NCBI GenBank assembly: GCA_028875055.1
Contig: JAPPGG010000036.1
Location: 1-62,145, forward strand
Reading direction: 5' to 3'
Length of the DNA: 62,145 nt
Source of the DNA: Chloroflexota bacterium
GTDB taxonomy: Bacteria; Chloroflexota; Dehalococcoidia; Lucifugimonadales; UBA3495
The translations under genes were made by a program, and so were the position numbers. A model generated the notes under the pieces. That model was given only the letters and a program-made list of their open reading frames with translations. It ran no database searches and was not told the DNA's origin. Shown here piece by piece: positions 16,366-24,832 of the stretch. Numbering within the stretch: position 1 is the stretch's first letter; every line of letters starts with the position of its first letter.

Positions 16366-17283
16366 CTAGCCCTGCCGGACGAACTTGACCACTGTGCGGC
16401 CGTTGCTGCCCTCGTAGGGTTCTACCACGTACAGGTCCTTTTTGGAGTCCACCCAGATTCCGTGGCAAGACCGGTGGGTCATTGAACCCCACTGGGTAAG
16501 CATCTCCCCTTCCAGATTCAGGATGCTGACCAGCCCGCCATTGTGCTCGGCCACATATACCGTGTCCTCATCGTCCACGTACATCACGGCGGGGCCAATG
16601 AGCTTCACCGGGAAGTCAGTCAGGTGCTCCCCTTCCTGGTCGAACACCTGGATGCGATCGTTTTCCCGGTCTGCAATCAGCAGCCGGCCGCGGCGGTCAA
16701 TCCAGGCGCCGTGGGGCAGGTTGAACTGGCCTGGACCAGAACCGGGCCCGCCCCAGGACTTGATCAGTTCTCCCTCGGAGGTGAACTTGTGCACCCGGGC
16801 GTTGGCGTAACCGTCGGCTATGAAGATCTCACCGGCGTCGTTTACGGCAATGCCGGCGGGAAGATTGAAGGGCTCGGCGCCGCGCACCACGTCCGGCCAC
16901 GCGTTGGAACTGAAGACCGTGTTGTCCACGCCTGTATCGGAGCGGTAGCCCTTGGTGCCAATGGTCATCAGCAGTTCGCCGCCGGAGGTGAACTTCATAA
17001 TCTGTCCGTCGTTTCGCTCAACCAGCCACACATTGTCCTGGGCATCAATGAAAATGGCGTGGGGGAAAAGAAACAGGCCGGCTCCCCAGGAGTTCAGGTA
17101 GTTTCCCTCCCGGTCGAAAATCATCACTGGATGTTGCGGGTCGCGATTGAAGCAATAGACCCTGTCCTGCGAGTCCCCGTAAACGGCGGCGGCCGGCATG
17201 GACCAGCCTTCGGGCACTTTGGCCCAATCGGTGTGCATTTCGTAGGTGTGCTTACCGCTGCCAACTATCTCTCTGGTTGTCAC
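16366..17283 (-). CDS. NHL beta-propeller protein, peptidyl-alpha-hydroxyglycine lyase-like
   Basis: A 305-residue six-bladed propeller. Repeats such as FNLPAGIAVNDAGEIFIADGY and FNLPHGAWIDRRGRLLIADREN are typical of the peptidyl-amidoglycolate lyase-like / NHL family in bacteria. No signal peptide is visible, so it is probably cytoplasmic. The start is GTG 17283 behind a strong GGAGGGAG site. Bacterial members are largely uncharacterised; lyase or lactonase activity is possible but unproven. Confidence 0.8.
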   Translation of the reverse strand: MTTREIVGSGKHTYEMHTDWAKVPEGWSMPAAAVYGDSQDRVYCFNRDPQHPVMIFDREGNYLNSWGAGLFLFPHAIFIDAQDNVWLVERNDGQIMKFTSGGELLMTIGTKGYRSDTGVDNTVFSSNAWPDVVRGAEPFNLPAGIAVNDAGEIFIADGYANARVHKFTSEGELIKSWGGPGSGPGQFNLPHGAWIDRRGRLLIADRENDRIQVFDQEGEHLTDFPVKLIGPAVMYVDDEDTVYVAEHNGGLVSILNLEGEMLTQWGSMTHRSCHGIWVDSKKDLYVVEPYEGSNGRTVVKFVRQG

Positions 17284-17373
17284 GGTCTCCCTCCTGGAGC
17301 ATCACGCTCAAATACGATTTCGGGCTAATCTGGCCTGATTATGACAAGGTTAAATAAGCAGGTCAAATAGCGT

Positions 17374-17558
17374 CAGTCAGCGTAACAGTTCAGAAATTTA
17401 GGAGAATAACCTGCCTCTACGGCCGACATCGTAGGGGCGCATGGCCATGCGCCCCTACCCAACCCAGGACTGGCCCAGGTTCGATGTCCCCGCCTGCGCG
17501 CTGACGAAGGGTTTTCACCTAAACAGCGCCCTCCAACTCTGAACAGTTACCAGTCAGC
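17374..17558. repeat. 8-bp target-site duplication flanking the MITE-like element (copy 2)
   Basis: CAGTCAGC is found at 17374-17381 and again at 17551-17558, exactly abutting the ends of the 17382-17550 element. The sequence differs from the duplication around copy 1, which is expected for independent insertions. Confidence 0.8.
17382..17550. mobile_element. Non-autonomous MITE-like element, copy 2 (IS66-type ends)
   Basis: A 169-bp element related to the one at 1909-2085. The left end is GTAACAGTTCAGAAATTTAGG, and the inverse of the right end is GTAACTGTTCAGAGTTGGAGG. The 28-bp central palindrome (17431-17458) is identical in both copies, and the flanking internal sequence is clearly similar but diverged. 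Perfect 8-bp direct repeats border it. No transposase is encoded. Confidence 0.8.
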
Positions 17559-18140
17559 CTGTTCCCCACGTCTTACGTTCTCTGCCCATGAGGCACGGCG
17601 GTCCATTGTCCTTGATTCGAGCTACGGCCTCGCATCCATGACCATGACTATCGCATATCAAACTTGGGGATCCCCGTTGTTCCCGCGCAGGCGGGAACCT
17701 CGACCCGGAGTCGTCACCCCTAACCCTTGGATCAAGGGTAGGTAATTTCAATGCGATAGCCTTGCATGCATGACACTATCCTCTTCCCCGACTGCTTGCC
17801 TCCTGACTACAATGGCGACAATCAACCTCAACGAAAAAGGGGTGAAGAGTTCCTTCAAGGGGAAGCGATTTCCCGTCGTCTGGGCCAGATTCCTGAATAT
17901 CTGTAGGGGTGTCTGTCCGCAGGAATGTTCAAGACCGGTCTCACCCCGGCCGCTTTCCACATACAAAATGAGGACAGATGAGACCAGATCACAGGGAAAA
18001 AGCATTTTTCCGAACCCTGACCCTGCGAGCAGAGTTCGGACGAGGCCGAATGTCCGGTTCGGAAGTGTCTATTGGAGACTCTTTGGGTTAAACTGAATCC
18101 AATCGAGGATGCACCCTGCCCTCAATCAGCGGAGAGTCCC
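17559..18140. other. Long intergenic region with an inverted repeat
   Basis: About 580 bases between the MITE and the AtzG-like gene. It contains the hairpin GTTCCCGC-GCAG-GCGGGAAC (17679-17698), which shares its GC-rich core in inverse orientation with part of MITE copy 1 (2024-2040). Short frames here, such as 17554-17751 on the minus strand, read through repeat sequence and are not credible genes. Confidence 0.5.
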
Positions 18141-18329
18141 ATGCCTGAAAATACACCCGACATTTCTTTGGATGAGACCCTGGAAACCCTGCGTCGCCAG
18201 GCCGAAGCCCGTTGGGGCGCCGAGTATGTTGACGAGCATTTGGACTTGCTCGAACTGGCGGCCAGTTATGTTGTCAGTGTCGGCAACAATCTGCCCGAGG
18301 TGGAAACGGAACCCGGCTTCTACCAGTAG
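18141..18329 (+). CDS. AtzG/GatC-like small amidase partner (DUF4089-like)
   Basis: A 62-residue acidic helical protein with the C-terminal pattern LDLLELAASYVV...LPEVETEPGFYQ. This resembles AtzG-type proteins, which have a GatC-like fold and hold an amidase partner. It starts at ATG 18141 behind GGAGAG; a longer frame from 18072 lacks a ribosome site. It ends 50 bases before an amidase gene of the AtzE/GatA type, the same gene order as known atzG-atzE pairs. Assignment rests on the C-terminal pattern and context. Confidence 0.7.
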   Translation: MPENTPDISLDETLETLRRQAEARWGAEYVDEHLDLLELAASYVVSVGNNLPEVETEPGFYQ

Positions 18330-18379
18330 CCGGCCCCGCCGGAAGTCCGGCATAACTGCAAAAATCAGTGGAGGATGGA

Positions 18380-19741
18380 ATGGCACAACCTCACACTTTA
18401 AGTGTAAGCCAGGCCGCAGGGCAAATGCGCAGTGGCCAGTTGCTGCCCACAGACTACGCCGGCGCCCTGCTGGAGCGCATAGATGCTCATGAACCGGACC
18501 TGCAGGCCTGGGTGACCATAGACCGGGAAGCGGTGATCAGCGACGCCCGCCAGCGGGAACAGGAACTGGCTGCCGGAGGGGAATCCCGAATCATGACCGG
18601 GGTGCCGGTCGGCCTGAAGGATATTTTCTACACCGCGGGAATGAAGACCACCGCCTGCTCCCGCATTTACGCCGACTTCGTGCCCGAGTACGATGCCACC
18701 TGCGTCACCAAATTGAAGGAAGCCGGCGCCATCGTGATGGGCAAGGCGGTCACCACCGAATTCGCCACGTCCGATCCCTCTCCTTCGCGCAACCCCTGGA
18801 ACCGGGATCACACCCCGGGCGGCTCCAGCAGCGGGTCTTCCGTGGCCGTGGCCGCCGGCATGTGTCCCGCGGCTCTTGGTTCGCAGACCGGAGGCTCCAC
18901 CTGCCGGCCCGCCGCCTACAACGGCATTGTGGGACTGAAACCTACCTACGGCCGCATCAGCAGGTACGGTGTTGTGCCGGTAAGCTGGTCCCTCGACACC
19001 GTCGGCATCCTGGTCCGCACCGTCACCGATGCCGCCGTCCTGCTCCAGGCCATGGCCGGCTACGACGAGAACGACCCCGGTTCCGCCGAGGAGCCTGTGC
19101 CTGACTTCCTCCAGGAGATGGACCGCCACAGTGGCCCGCCCAGGCTGGGTCTGCTGAGGAACGGCTACTTCTTTGACCGCTCCACCCCCGAGGTGCGGCA
19201 GCATACCGAGGCCGTGGCCGCGCAACTCAGCCAGGCCGGTGCGACCCTGGTTGACGTGGACCTGCCGGACTCCTTCGCTACCGCGCCCGACGTGCAGCGC
19301 ATCATCATGAACGTGGAGTGCGCCGCCTTTCACGAGCCTTATTTTCGTCACCGCGCTGATGAGTACGGCCCCAGGCTTCGGGCCAACATTGAAATGGGCA
19401 TGCTGATCCCCAGCGTGACCTACCTCCAGGCGCAGCGCCTCCGCCGCGAGTTCCGCCGGGACCTGACCGCGGTGGCCCGGCAAGTGGACGCCCTCCTGAT
19501 GCCCGCCACCCCCGCCCCTGCTCCCAGGGACCTGAACACCACCGGAGACGCAGCCTTCCAGGCTCCCTGGACCTCGGCAGGGTTGCCGACCGTGGTGGTG
19601 CCGTCCGGAATCAGCGAGTCCGGTATGCCCCTGGGGGTCCAGTTCGCCGCTGCTCCCTTCGATGAGGTAAGACTTCTGGGTGCGGCCCGCTGGTGCGAAC
19701 AGGCGCTGGCCCTGGACCTCCGCCCGCCAGACTACAGCTGA
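18380..19741 (+). CDS. Amidase (AtzE/GatA-like)
   Basis: A 453-residue amidase-signature enzyme. The Ser-cisSer-Lys triad is Lys80 in GVPVGLKD, the cis-Ser in GGSSSGSS (about 149) and nucleophile Ser173 in GSQTGGS. ATG 18380 has GGAGG five bases upstream; the GTG at 18368 overlaps that site and is rejected. With the preceding AtzG-like protein it probably forms a two-subunit amide hydrolase acting on a small amide such as a biuret or 1-carboxybiuret-like compound. No gatB is nearby, so a tRNA amidotransferase role is unlikely. Confidence 0.88.
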   Translation: MAQPHTLSVSQAAGQMRSGQLLPTDYAGALLERIDAHEPDLQAWVTIDREAVISDARQREQELAAGGESRIMTGVPVGLKDIFYTAGMKTTACSRIYADFVPEYDATCVTKLKEAGAIVMGKAVTTEFATSDPSPSRNPWNRDHTPGGSSSGSSVAVAAGMCPAALGSQTGGSTCRPAAYNGIVGLKPTYGRISRYGVVPVSWSLDTVGILVRTVTDAAVLLQAMAGYDENDPGSAEEPVPDFLQEMDRHSGPPRLGLLRNGYFFDRSTPEVRQHTEAVAAQLSQAGATLVDVDLPDSFATAPDVQRIIMNVECAAFHEPYFRHRADEYGPRLRANIEMGMLIPSVTYLQAQRLRREFRRDLTAVARQVDALLMPATPAPAPRDLNTTGDAAFQAPWTSAGLPTVVVPSGISESGMPLGVQFAAAPFDEVRLLGAARWCEQALALDLRPPDYS

Positions 19742-19750
19742 CAGTTTCCC

Positions 19751-21184
19751 ATGGCTTCCGGAAGTCCCGGGCGCTACAGCTATGACTTTGTGGTCATTGG
19801 GGGCGGTTCGGCGGGCCTGACTGCGGCCCGATTTGCGGCCCGCCTCGGCAAGAGGGTGGCCATCGTGGAAGGTGGCCGGCTGGGAGGCGACTGTACCTGG
19901 ACGGGCTGCGTTCCCAGCAAGGCGCTGCTGCGTGCCGCCCGCGCCGCCCACGATGTCCGGACCGCCCACCTGTTCGGCATTGAAGCCGGCGATCCCCGTA
20001 CCCAGTGGCCGGCGGTAATGTCTCGGGTCCGGTCGGTCATCAACCAGCTATATGCGTCGGAGTCCCCCTCGGCCCTCGAAGCCGAGGGAATTGATACTTA
20101 TTGGGGCCTCGCAAGCTTCATTGACCCACACCGGATCACCGCTGGCGACGCCGTTATCGAGGGGAAGCGCTTCCTGCTTGCTACCGGCGCCCGTCCTTCA
20201 GTCCCTCCCATCCCTGGTCTGGACCGGACTAACTACGTTACCTACGAGTCCATCTGGGATCTCGAAGCCCTCCCCGGCGAACTCCTCATCGTTGGCGGTG
20301 GCCCCATCGGCTGCGAGCTGGCGCAGGCTTTCCGGCGCCTGGGTTCCCGGGTAACTGTCCTGGAATCGGCTGGCCGGATCCTCGGGAATGCGGAGCCGGA
20401 AGTCTCCGATCTTCTCACCAGGGTACTCGTCGCCGAAGGCGTGGAAGTCAAACTGGGCGTATCAATAGATGCCGTATCCTCTACGGAAGGACGGCCCGCG
20501 GTTCGGGTCCCCGGGCAGGAGTGGACTGCCGACACCCTTCTAATGGCCACCGGGCGGGCGCCCAGCATTGCGACGCTGGGCCTGGATAACGCCGGTGTGG
20601 AGTGGACTGCTCGAGGAATCGAGGTGGATGGGGCCCTCCGCACGTCGCAGAAGCACATCTATGCGGCGGGAGACTGTACCGGCGGGGCCCAATTCACCCA
20701 CTACGCGGGCTGGCAGGGGTTCATGGCCGCGCGCAATGCCCTGTTGCCGGGCCGGGCCCGGGGCCTCTTGCACACCGTACCCTGGGGCTTATTTACCGAA
20801 CCGGAAGTCGCCCAGTCGGGTCTCACCGAAGCCGAGGCTCGTACCCGACACGGCGACTCAGTCCGCGTTACCCTTTGGCCGCTGGAGACCAGCGACCGAC
20901 CGGTTATCGACTCAGGCGAAGCGGGATTCATAAAGCTCGTCGCCACGAAACGGGGGCGGCTGCTAGGCGTAACCATAGTCGGGGCAAGAGCGGGCGAAAT
21001 GGTCCAGGAGTGGGCCATGGCCATCCGGAACAGGGCCAGACTGTCCGATCTGGCCCTCTCCCCGCACATATATCCAACCTACTCCATGTCCACCCAGCAG
21101 TTGGCGGCGGACGCTGCAGTTACGGGTCTCCTGTCCGGCCTCAGTGGCAGGGTGATTCTGGCCCTGTCCCGACTCAAGGGCTAG
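19751..21184 (+). CDS. Class I pyridine nucleotide-disulfide oxidoreductase (MerA/Lpd-like)
   Basis: A 477-residue flavoprotein. It has the FAD-binding VVIGGGSAGL start, the redox disulfide Cys48-Cys53 in GGDCTWTGCVPSK, an NAD(P)H motif LLIVGGGPIGCELAQAF near 185, and the AAGDC second FAD loop. In the C-terminal interface, where lipoamide dehydrogenase has HxHPTxxE, this protein has His439-Ile-Tyr441-Pro-Thr and Met446, so the usual catalytic His-Glu pair is missing. It is therefore not a standard Lpd; a disulfide or metal reductase is possible. It lies 9 bases after the amidase, so they may be co-transcribed. Confidence 0.85.
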   Translation: MASGSPGRYSYDFVVIGGGSAGLTAARFAARLGKRVAIVEGGRLGGDCTWTGCVPSKALLRAARAAHDVRTAHLFGIEAGDPRTQWPAVMSRVRSVINQLYASESPSALEAEGIDTYWGLASFIDPHRITAGDAVIEGKRFLLATGARPSVPPIPGLDRTNYVTYESIWDLEALPGELLIVGGGPIGCELAQAFRRLGSRVTVLESAGRILGNAEPEVSDLLTRVLVAEGVEVKLGVSIDAVSSTEGRPAVRVPGQEWTADTLLMATGRAPSIATLGLDNAGVEWTARGIEVDGALRTSQKHIYAAGDCTGGAQFTHYAGWQGFMAARNALLPGRARGLLHTVPWGLFTEPEVAQSGLTEAEARTRHGDSVRVTLWPLETSDRPVIDSGEAGFIKLVATKRGRLLGVTIVGARAGEMVQEWAMAIRNRARLSDLALSPHIYPTYSMSTQQLAADAAVTGLLSGLSGRVILALSRLKG

Positions 21185-21230
21185 CGCCACAACCTCGCTG
21201 CCGCCTGGCCAATGGTCCACTTTACGGCCT

Positions 21231-22178
21231 CTAGAACACGGCGATGGGGTTCACCGGGGACCCGGTGGTGTTATGCAGGCGCAGCGGCCCGATGGACACC
21301 ATGAACTCCCACCGGTTCCGCTCCTTGCACGCCTCCGCTACGTCATCAAGATTGGCGTTGTCCAGGATCCACAGACCCATGGCCGTGATTCCTACCTGGT
21401 GGATGGGCTGCAAAACTCGCGAATACTGGGCGGGACTGACGTCGTTGCCGGTATCGGACCCCAGCACCGCAATGCCTCGCTCGTGGAACAGGGGAAGGCA
21501 GGCGGCCTGGCAGGCCGTGGAGCCGGCGGACCTCTCAACGGGTCCTTCAACGTTCCGCCGGTGAAGCTGTCCGGTTCGCACCAGGAGGATGTCTCCCTCC
21601 TCGACCTTGAAGCCGCACCTCTCCTCGGCGGCCAGGATATCTTCGGGCATCACTCCCTCGCCCCTTTCCAGCCAGTCAATGCCCCGCACCAGGGGTACAT
21701 CAACCAGCACGCCCCGTGTCAAGAACCCGTTCCTGGCCGCCTCCACCGAGCAGACAGTGGCGCCCATGCTGGTGGAGACCAAGTGCGCCGGCTTGCCGTT
21801 ATAGGTCTTGCCCTCCCAGAAGAAATGGGCGAGGCTGTCCACGTGGGTAACGGTGTACCCGTGGAAAATCATCCCGAAGTAGTCAATGGCGGCAGCGTTG
21901 GGACGGCTGCTGACCTTGTCGCCGCTGGCCCATCCCTCGCCGCTTTCTACCATGAAGTGAACTGGCGGAGCCGGCGCGTCCAGGCTGGGTTCAAACATGA
22001 CGGTGCGCGCCAGGGACACCGTCGTGCCCTCCTGCACTGTGGCAAGCGCTCGCTTCGTCTTGTCCGGAGTTATGAGGTTGGGCGTACCCAGTTCATCATC
22101 GTCCCCCCAGCGACCCCAGTTGGAGAACTTCTGAAAGTAGGACAGTACCTCTTCTTCAGTAGGAATCTGTGCGGCCAT
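21231..22178 (-). CDS. Cyclase family protein (kynurenine formamidase-like hydrolase)
   Basis: A 315-residue metal-dependent hydrolase of the cyclase family (PF04199). The metal-binding motif is HVDSLAHFF. The C-terminal GSDTGND and HQVGITAMGLWILDN segments fit. The start chosen is ATG 22178 because it has GGAGG seven bases upstream; a longer frame to 22352 lacks one. Family members hydrolyse formyl-kynurenine or open small cyclic amides and imides. The substrate here is unknown, though the nearby amidase genes suggest amide chemistry. Confidence 0.85.
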   Translation of the reverse strand: MAAQIPTEEEVLSYFQKFSNWGRWGDDDELGTPNLITPDKTKRALATVQEGTTVSLARTVMFEPSLDAPAPPVHFMVESGEGWASGDKVSSRPNAAAIDYFGMIFHGYTVTHVDSLAHFFWEGKTYNGKPAHLVSTSMGATVCSVEAARNGFLTRGVLVDVPLVRGIDWLERGEGVMPEDILAAEERCGFKVEEGDILLVRTGQLHRRNVEGPVERSAGSTACQAACLPLFHERGIAVLGSDTGNDVSPAQYSRVLQPIHQVGITAMGLWILDNANLDDVAEACKERNRWEFMVSIGPLRLHNTTGSPVNPIAVF

Positions 22179-22396
22179 TTCGTTCCTCCAGGATAGCTTC
22201 ATGTCGGCAAACTTGTGGATGCGGCGCATTATGCCGGAACCGAAGGCCAGCGGGCAACAAACGGGTCTCGCGGAAGTGTGGACTGCCAACCTGCCCCAGG
22301 CGCAAGTAAGCCGGTCAAGCCGGACCAAAACCGGGTTGTTTGGCCTCTTCAAGTATGGTAATCTGGTTGCTACCCCTAAAGGATGACATTTCGTTT

Positions 22397-22603
22397 ATGC
22401 AGTGCCAGCTTTGCAAGAAGTCCGGTATGTCCGGCAACAACATAAGCCATTCCAACCGCCACACCAAGACGCGGTTCAAGGCTAACGTCCACAAGCAGAC
22501 CATCTCTTTGAACGGCAAGGTCCAGCGGGTCAAGATTTGCAGCCGGTGCCTCCGCACCCTTCACAAGCCGCCACGGCAAAAGGGAAAGGCCGCGATTCTC
22601 TAA
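22397..22603 (+). CDS. rpmB: Ribosomal protein L28
   Basis: A 68-residue large-subunit protein. The zinc-binding version is present, with Cys3/Cys6 (MQCQLC) and Cys48/Cys51 (KICSRC), and the HSNRHTKTRFKANV segment is characteristic. An upstream extension of the frame to 22340 is not part of the protein. It is a single gene facing the convergent rpe gene across a hairpin. Confidence 0.95.
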   Translation: MQCQLCKKSGMSGNNISHSNRHTKTRFKANVHKQTISLNGKVQRVKICSRCLRTLHKPPRQKGKAAIL

Positions 22604-22640
22604 CCCAACCCGGCCAGCACACCTGAAAACCTGGAGACCG

Positions 22641-22675
22641 GAAAAATTGAGAGCCCAGAAATGTTCTGGGCTCTC
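22641..22675 (-). terminator. Terminator between rpmB and rpe
   Basis: A 12-bp perfect stem (22649-22660 with 22664-22675) has a 3-base ATG loop (22661-22663). Read leftwards it is followed by AATTTTTCC, so it terminates rpe. It lies between convergent genes and can also weaken rightward rpmB transcripts. Confidence 0.8.
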
Positions 22676-22711
22676 TGTCGTTGAAGTCCTTTCGCCGCTG
22701 GCCTGGACCCT

Positions 22712-23404
22712 TCACTTACCCGGCCTCAGGCCGCAAAGGCAACCGCGCATCCGCCCCATCGCCGCTGAAACCGTCTCATCCCGATTGAAGATAGCGGTCC
22801 CTGCCACCAGAATATTGGCCCCGGCCTTTACCGAGTCCCGCGCCGTATCGTCGGCCTTGATGCCCCCGTCAACCTCAATCTGGGCGCTGTAGCCCTTTTC
22901 CTCAATCAGGTCGCGCAACCGCCGCATCTTGTCCACCGTTTCCGGAATGAAGCTCTGACCTCCAAATCCGGGATTGACCGTCATGACCAGTACAATATCC
23001 AGAAATGGCAGGACTTCCTCAACAGCGGCAATTGGAGTGCCAGGATTGATCGCCACACCGACTTCGGCGCCCTGTTCCTTCACCTGGAACACCGTCCGGT
23101 GCAGGTGGGTGCAAGCCTCGGCATGGACAATAACCTGATCGCTGGCAGCTTTCAGGAACGATGGCATCAGGTCGCCGGGTTCCTCAACCATGAGGTGAAT
23201 GTTCAAGGGCAAATCGGTGTGGCGGCGGACCGCGTCGATTACCACCTCCCCAAAGGAAATGTTGGGGACGAATTTGCCGTCCATTACGTCCACGTGGATC
23301 AGGTCCGCCCCGGCCGCAGTTGCCTCCTCCACCTGTTTACCCAGGCTGGCAAAGTCCGCGGCCAGTATCGACGGCGCAATCAGAATGCGGGATTCAGAAG
23401 TCAT
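22712..23404 (-). CDS. rpe: Ribulose-phosphate 3-epimerase
   Basis: A 230-residue TIM-barrel enzyme interconverting ribulose-5-phosphate and xylulose-5-phosphate. Family features are APSILAADF, HVDVMDGKFVPN with metal-binding His37/Asp39, HLMV with His70, the VNPGFGGQ phosphate loop and EVDGGI. The start is ATG 23404; the open frame continues upstream to 23662 only because it runs antiparallel through argH coding. The first 11 bases overlap the end of argH, so the two are translationally linked. Confidence 0.95.
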   Translation of the reverse strand: MTSESRILIAPSILAADFASLGKQVEEATAAGADLIHVDVMDGKFVPNISFGEVVIDAVRRHTDLPLNIHLMVEEPGDLMPSFLKAASDQVIVHAEACTHLHRTVFQVKEQGAEVGVAINPGTPIAAVEEVLPFLDIVLVMTVNPGFGGQSFIPETVDKMRRLRDLIEEKGYSAQIEVDGGIKADDTARDSVKAGANILVAGTAIFNRDETVSAAMGRMRGCLCGLRPGK

Positions 23405-24791
23405 TGGCAGCCGCCTCCAGGGCTTCCCGGGCCCGCTGCAGTCCCTCGGCAACCCGGTTTGGGGCCGTGCCACCCGGATTGTCCCGAGCCGCCACCGATG
23501 CCAGCGCCGTAATCTCGTAAACTCCTTCGTCAAACTGGTCCGAGAACTGTTGGTACTCGGCCAGGGACAGCTCCTGCAGGTCCCTGCCCTCCTCTTCGCA
23601 GTGGGCGCACAAACGCCGCAACACTCCGTGCGCGTCCCTGAAGGGCACCCCCTTGCCCACAAGGTAGTCGGCCAGGTCGGTGGCCAGCATGTAGCTTTCT
23701 CCGGCCAGCCGCGTTACCTGTTCCTGGTTTACCCGGACCCCGGAAAGCATCCCTTGGAAAACCTGGAGAGTAGTCAGCAGCGTGTCCACGCTGTCGAAGA
23801 ACCCTTCCTTGTCCTCCTGCAAGTCCCGGTTGTAAGTCAGGGGCAGCCCCTTCATCAGGGTCAACAACGCCATCAGGTGCCCGTACACCCTTCCCGTCTT
23901 GCCACGGGCCAGTTCGGCAAAGTCGGGATTGCGTTTCTGGGGCATTATGCTGCTGCCCGTGGTAAATTCGTCCGAAAGCCTTATAAAATCGAACTCCCGG
24001 CTGGACCAGATAACGATCTCCTCAGAAAATCGGGACAGATGCATCATGCACACGGATGCCGCTGCCTGGTACTCCAGGAGAAAGTCCCGGTCCGACACGG
24101 CATCCATACTGTTGGCGGATATGCTCCCGAATCCCAATTCACGGGCCACAAACTCCCGGTCCGTGGGATAGGGAACGCCGGCCAGGGCCCCGCTGCCCAG
24201 GGGCAGCACATCAGTCCGCCGGTAGCAGTCCCTGAAGCGCCCCGCGTCCCGCTGCAACATTTCAAAATAGGCCAGCATATGGTGAGCAAAAAGCACGGGC
24301 TGGGCGCGCTGCAGGTGGGTGTACCCTGGCATCAGGATGCCCTGGTGCTTCTCGGCAAGTCCCATCAGAACCCGTTGCAGGCCCCTGATGCCGTTAACCG
24401 TGTCGCGAATCGCTTCCCTGGTGTATAGCCGCATATCCAGGGCTATCTGGTCGTTGCGGGAGCGTCCGGTGTGGAGGCGCCCGCCCACGGGCCCCACCAG
24501 GTCGGTCAGGCGCCGCTCGATGTTCATGTGCAGGTCTTCCAGGGCTGGCTCCCAGGGAAAATCCCCTGCTTCTATTTCCTGCTCCACCGACTTCAGGCCG
24601 GAAACTATGGTCTCGGCGTCCTCGGCCGGTATGATGCCCTGCCGGGCCAGCATCCTGGCATGGGCAATGGACCCGGCGATATCCTGGCGGTAAAGCCGCC
24701 GGTCGTAGTGGATGGAAACTGTATAGCTGCTGAAGTCGTTCACGGGTCGCCTTGTTTCCTCCAATCCGGAACCAGAAATGGAGCCCGCCAA
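23394..24791 (-). CDS. argH: Argininosuccinate lyase
   Basis: The last enzyme of arginine synthesis, splitting argininosuccinate to arginine and fumarate. The family signature GSSIMPQKRNPD holds the catalytic serine, and SRNDQIALD and TGRSRNDQ are also present. The open frame starts at TTG 24791 (465 residues), but a GTG at 24743 with AAGG in front gives MNDFSSYTVSIHYDRRLY, which fits the usual N-terminus better. A hairpin at 24780-24803 also favours the shorter form. It overlaps rpe by 11 bases. Confidence 0.93.
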   Translation of the reverse strand: MAGSISGSGLEETRRPVNDFSSYTVSIHYDRRLYRQDIAGSIAHARMLARQGIIPAEDAETIVSGLKSVEQEIEAGDFPWEPALEDLHMNIERRLTDLVGPVGGRLHTGRSRNDQIALDMRLYTREAIRDTVNGIRGLQRVLMGLAEKHQGILMPGYTHLQRAQPVLFAHHMLAYFEMLQRDAGRFRDCYRRTDVLPLGSGALAGVPYPTDREFVARELGFGSISANSMDAVSDRDFLLEYQAAASVCMMHLSRFSEEIVIWSSREFDFIRLSDEFTTGSSIMPQKRNPDFAELARGKTGRVYGHLMALLTLMKGLPLTYNRDLQEDKEGFFDSVDTLLTTLQVFQGMLSGVRVNQEQVTRLAGESYMLATDLADYLVGKGVPFRDAHGVLRRLCAHCEEEGRDLQELSLAEYQQFSDQFDEGVYEITALASVAARDNPGGTAPNRVAEGLQRAREALEAAANDF

Positions 24792-24803
24792 AGGGCGGAC
24801 TCC
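24780..24803 (-). terminator. Hairpin between the sugar isomerase-like gene and argH
   Basis: On the minus strand, GGAGTCCGCC pairs with GGCGGGCTCC (one G-T pair) around CTTT, followed by ATTTC. It sits 30-53 bases after the upstream gene's stop. A TATACT box on the minus strand (24804-24809) just before it could be the -10 of the argH promoter. Confidence 0.45.
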
Positions 24804-24832
24804 AGTATAGCATGGGGAGTTTTCGTAAGGTT

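Noticed and set aside
17679-17698. Hairpin as a CRISPR or terminator element
   Set aside because: It is a single 8-bp inverted repeat without spacer-repeat order and without a T-run. I regard it as an intergenic repeat.
17554-17751. 65-codon minus-strand frame
   Set aside because: It reads through intergenic inverted repeat sequence; its DPRVRGDD-type peptide is typical of translated repeats rather than a protein.
18398-19969. 523-codon minus-strand frame over the amidase
   Set aside because: Long but caused by GC-rich codon use on the opposite strand. Its Gly/His-rich translation has no domain, while the plus strand gives a complete amidase.
22179-22352. N-terminal extension of the cyclase-family gene
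   Set aside because: The extension lacks a ribosome site and similarity, whereas ATG 22178 has GGAGG at the correct distance.
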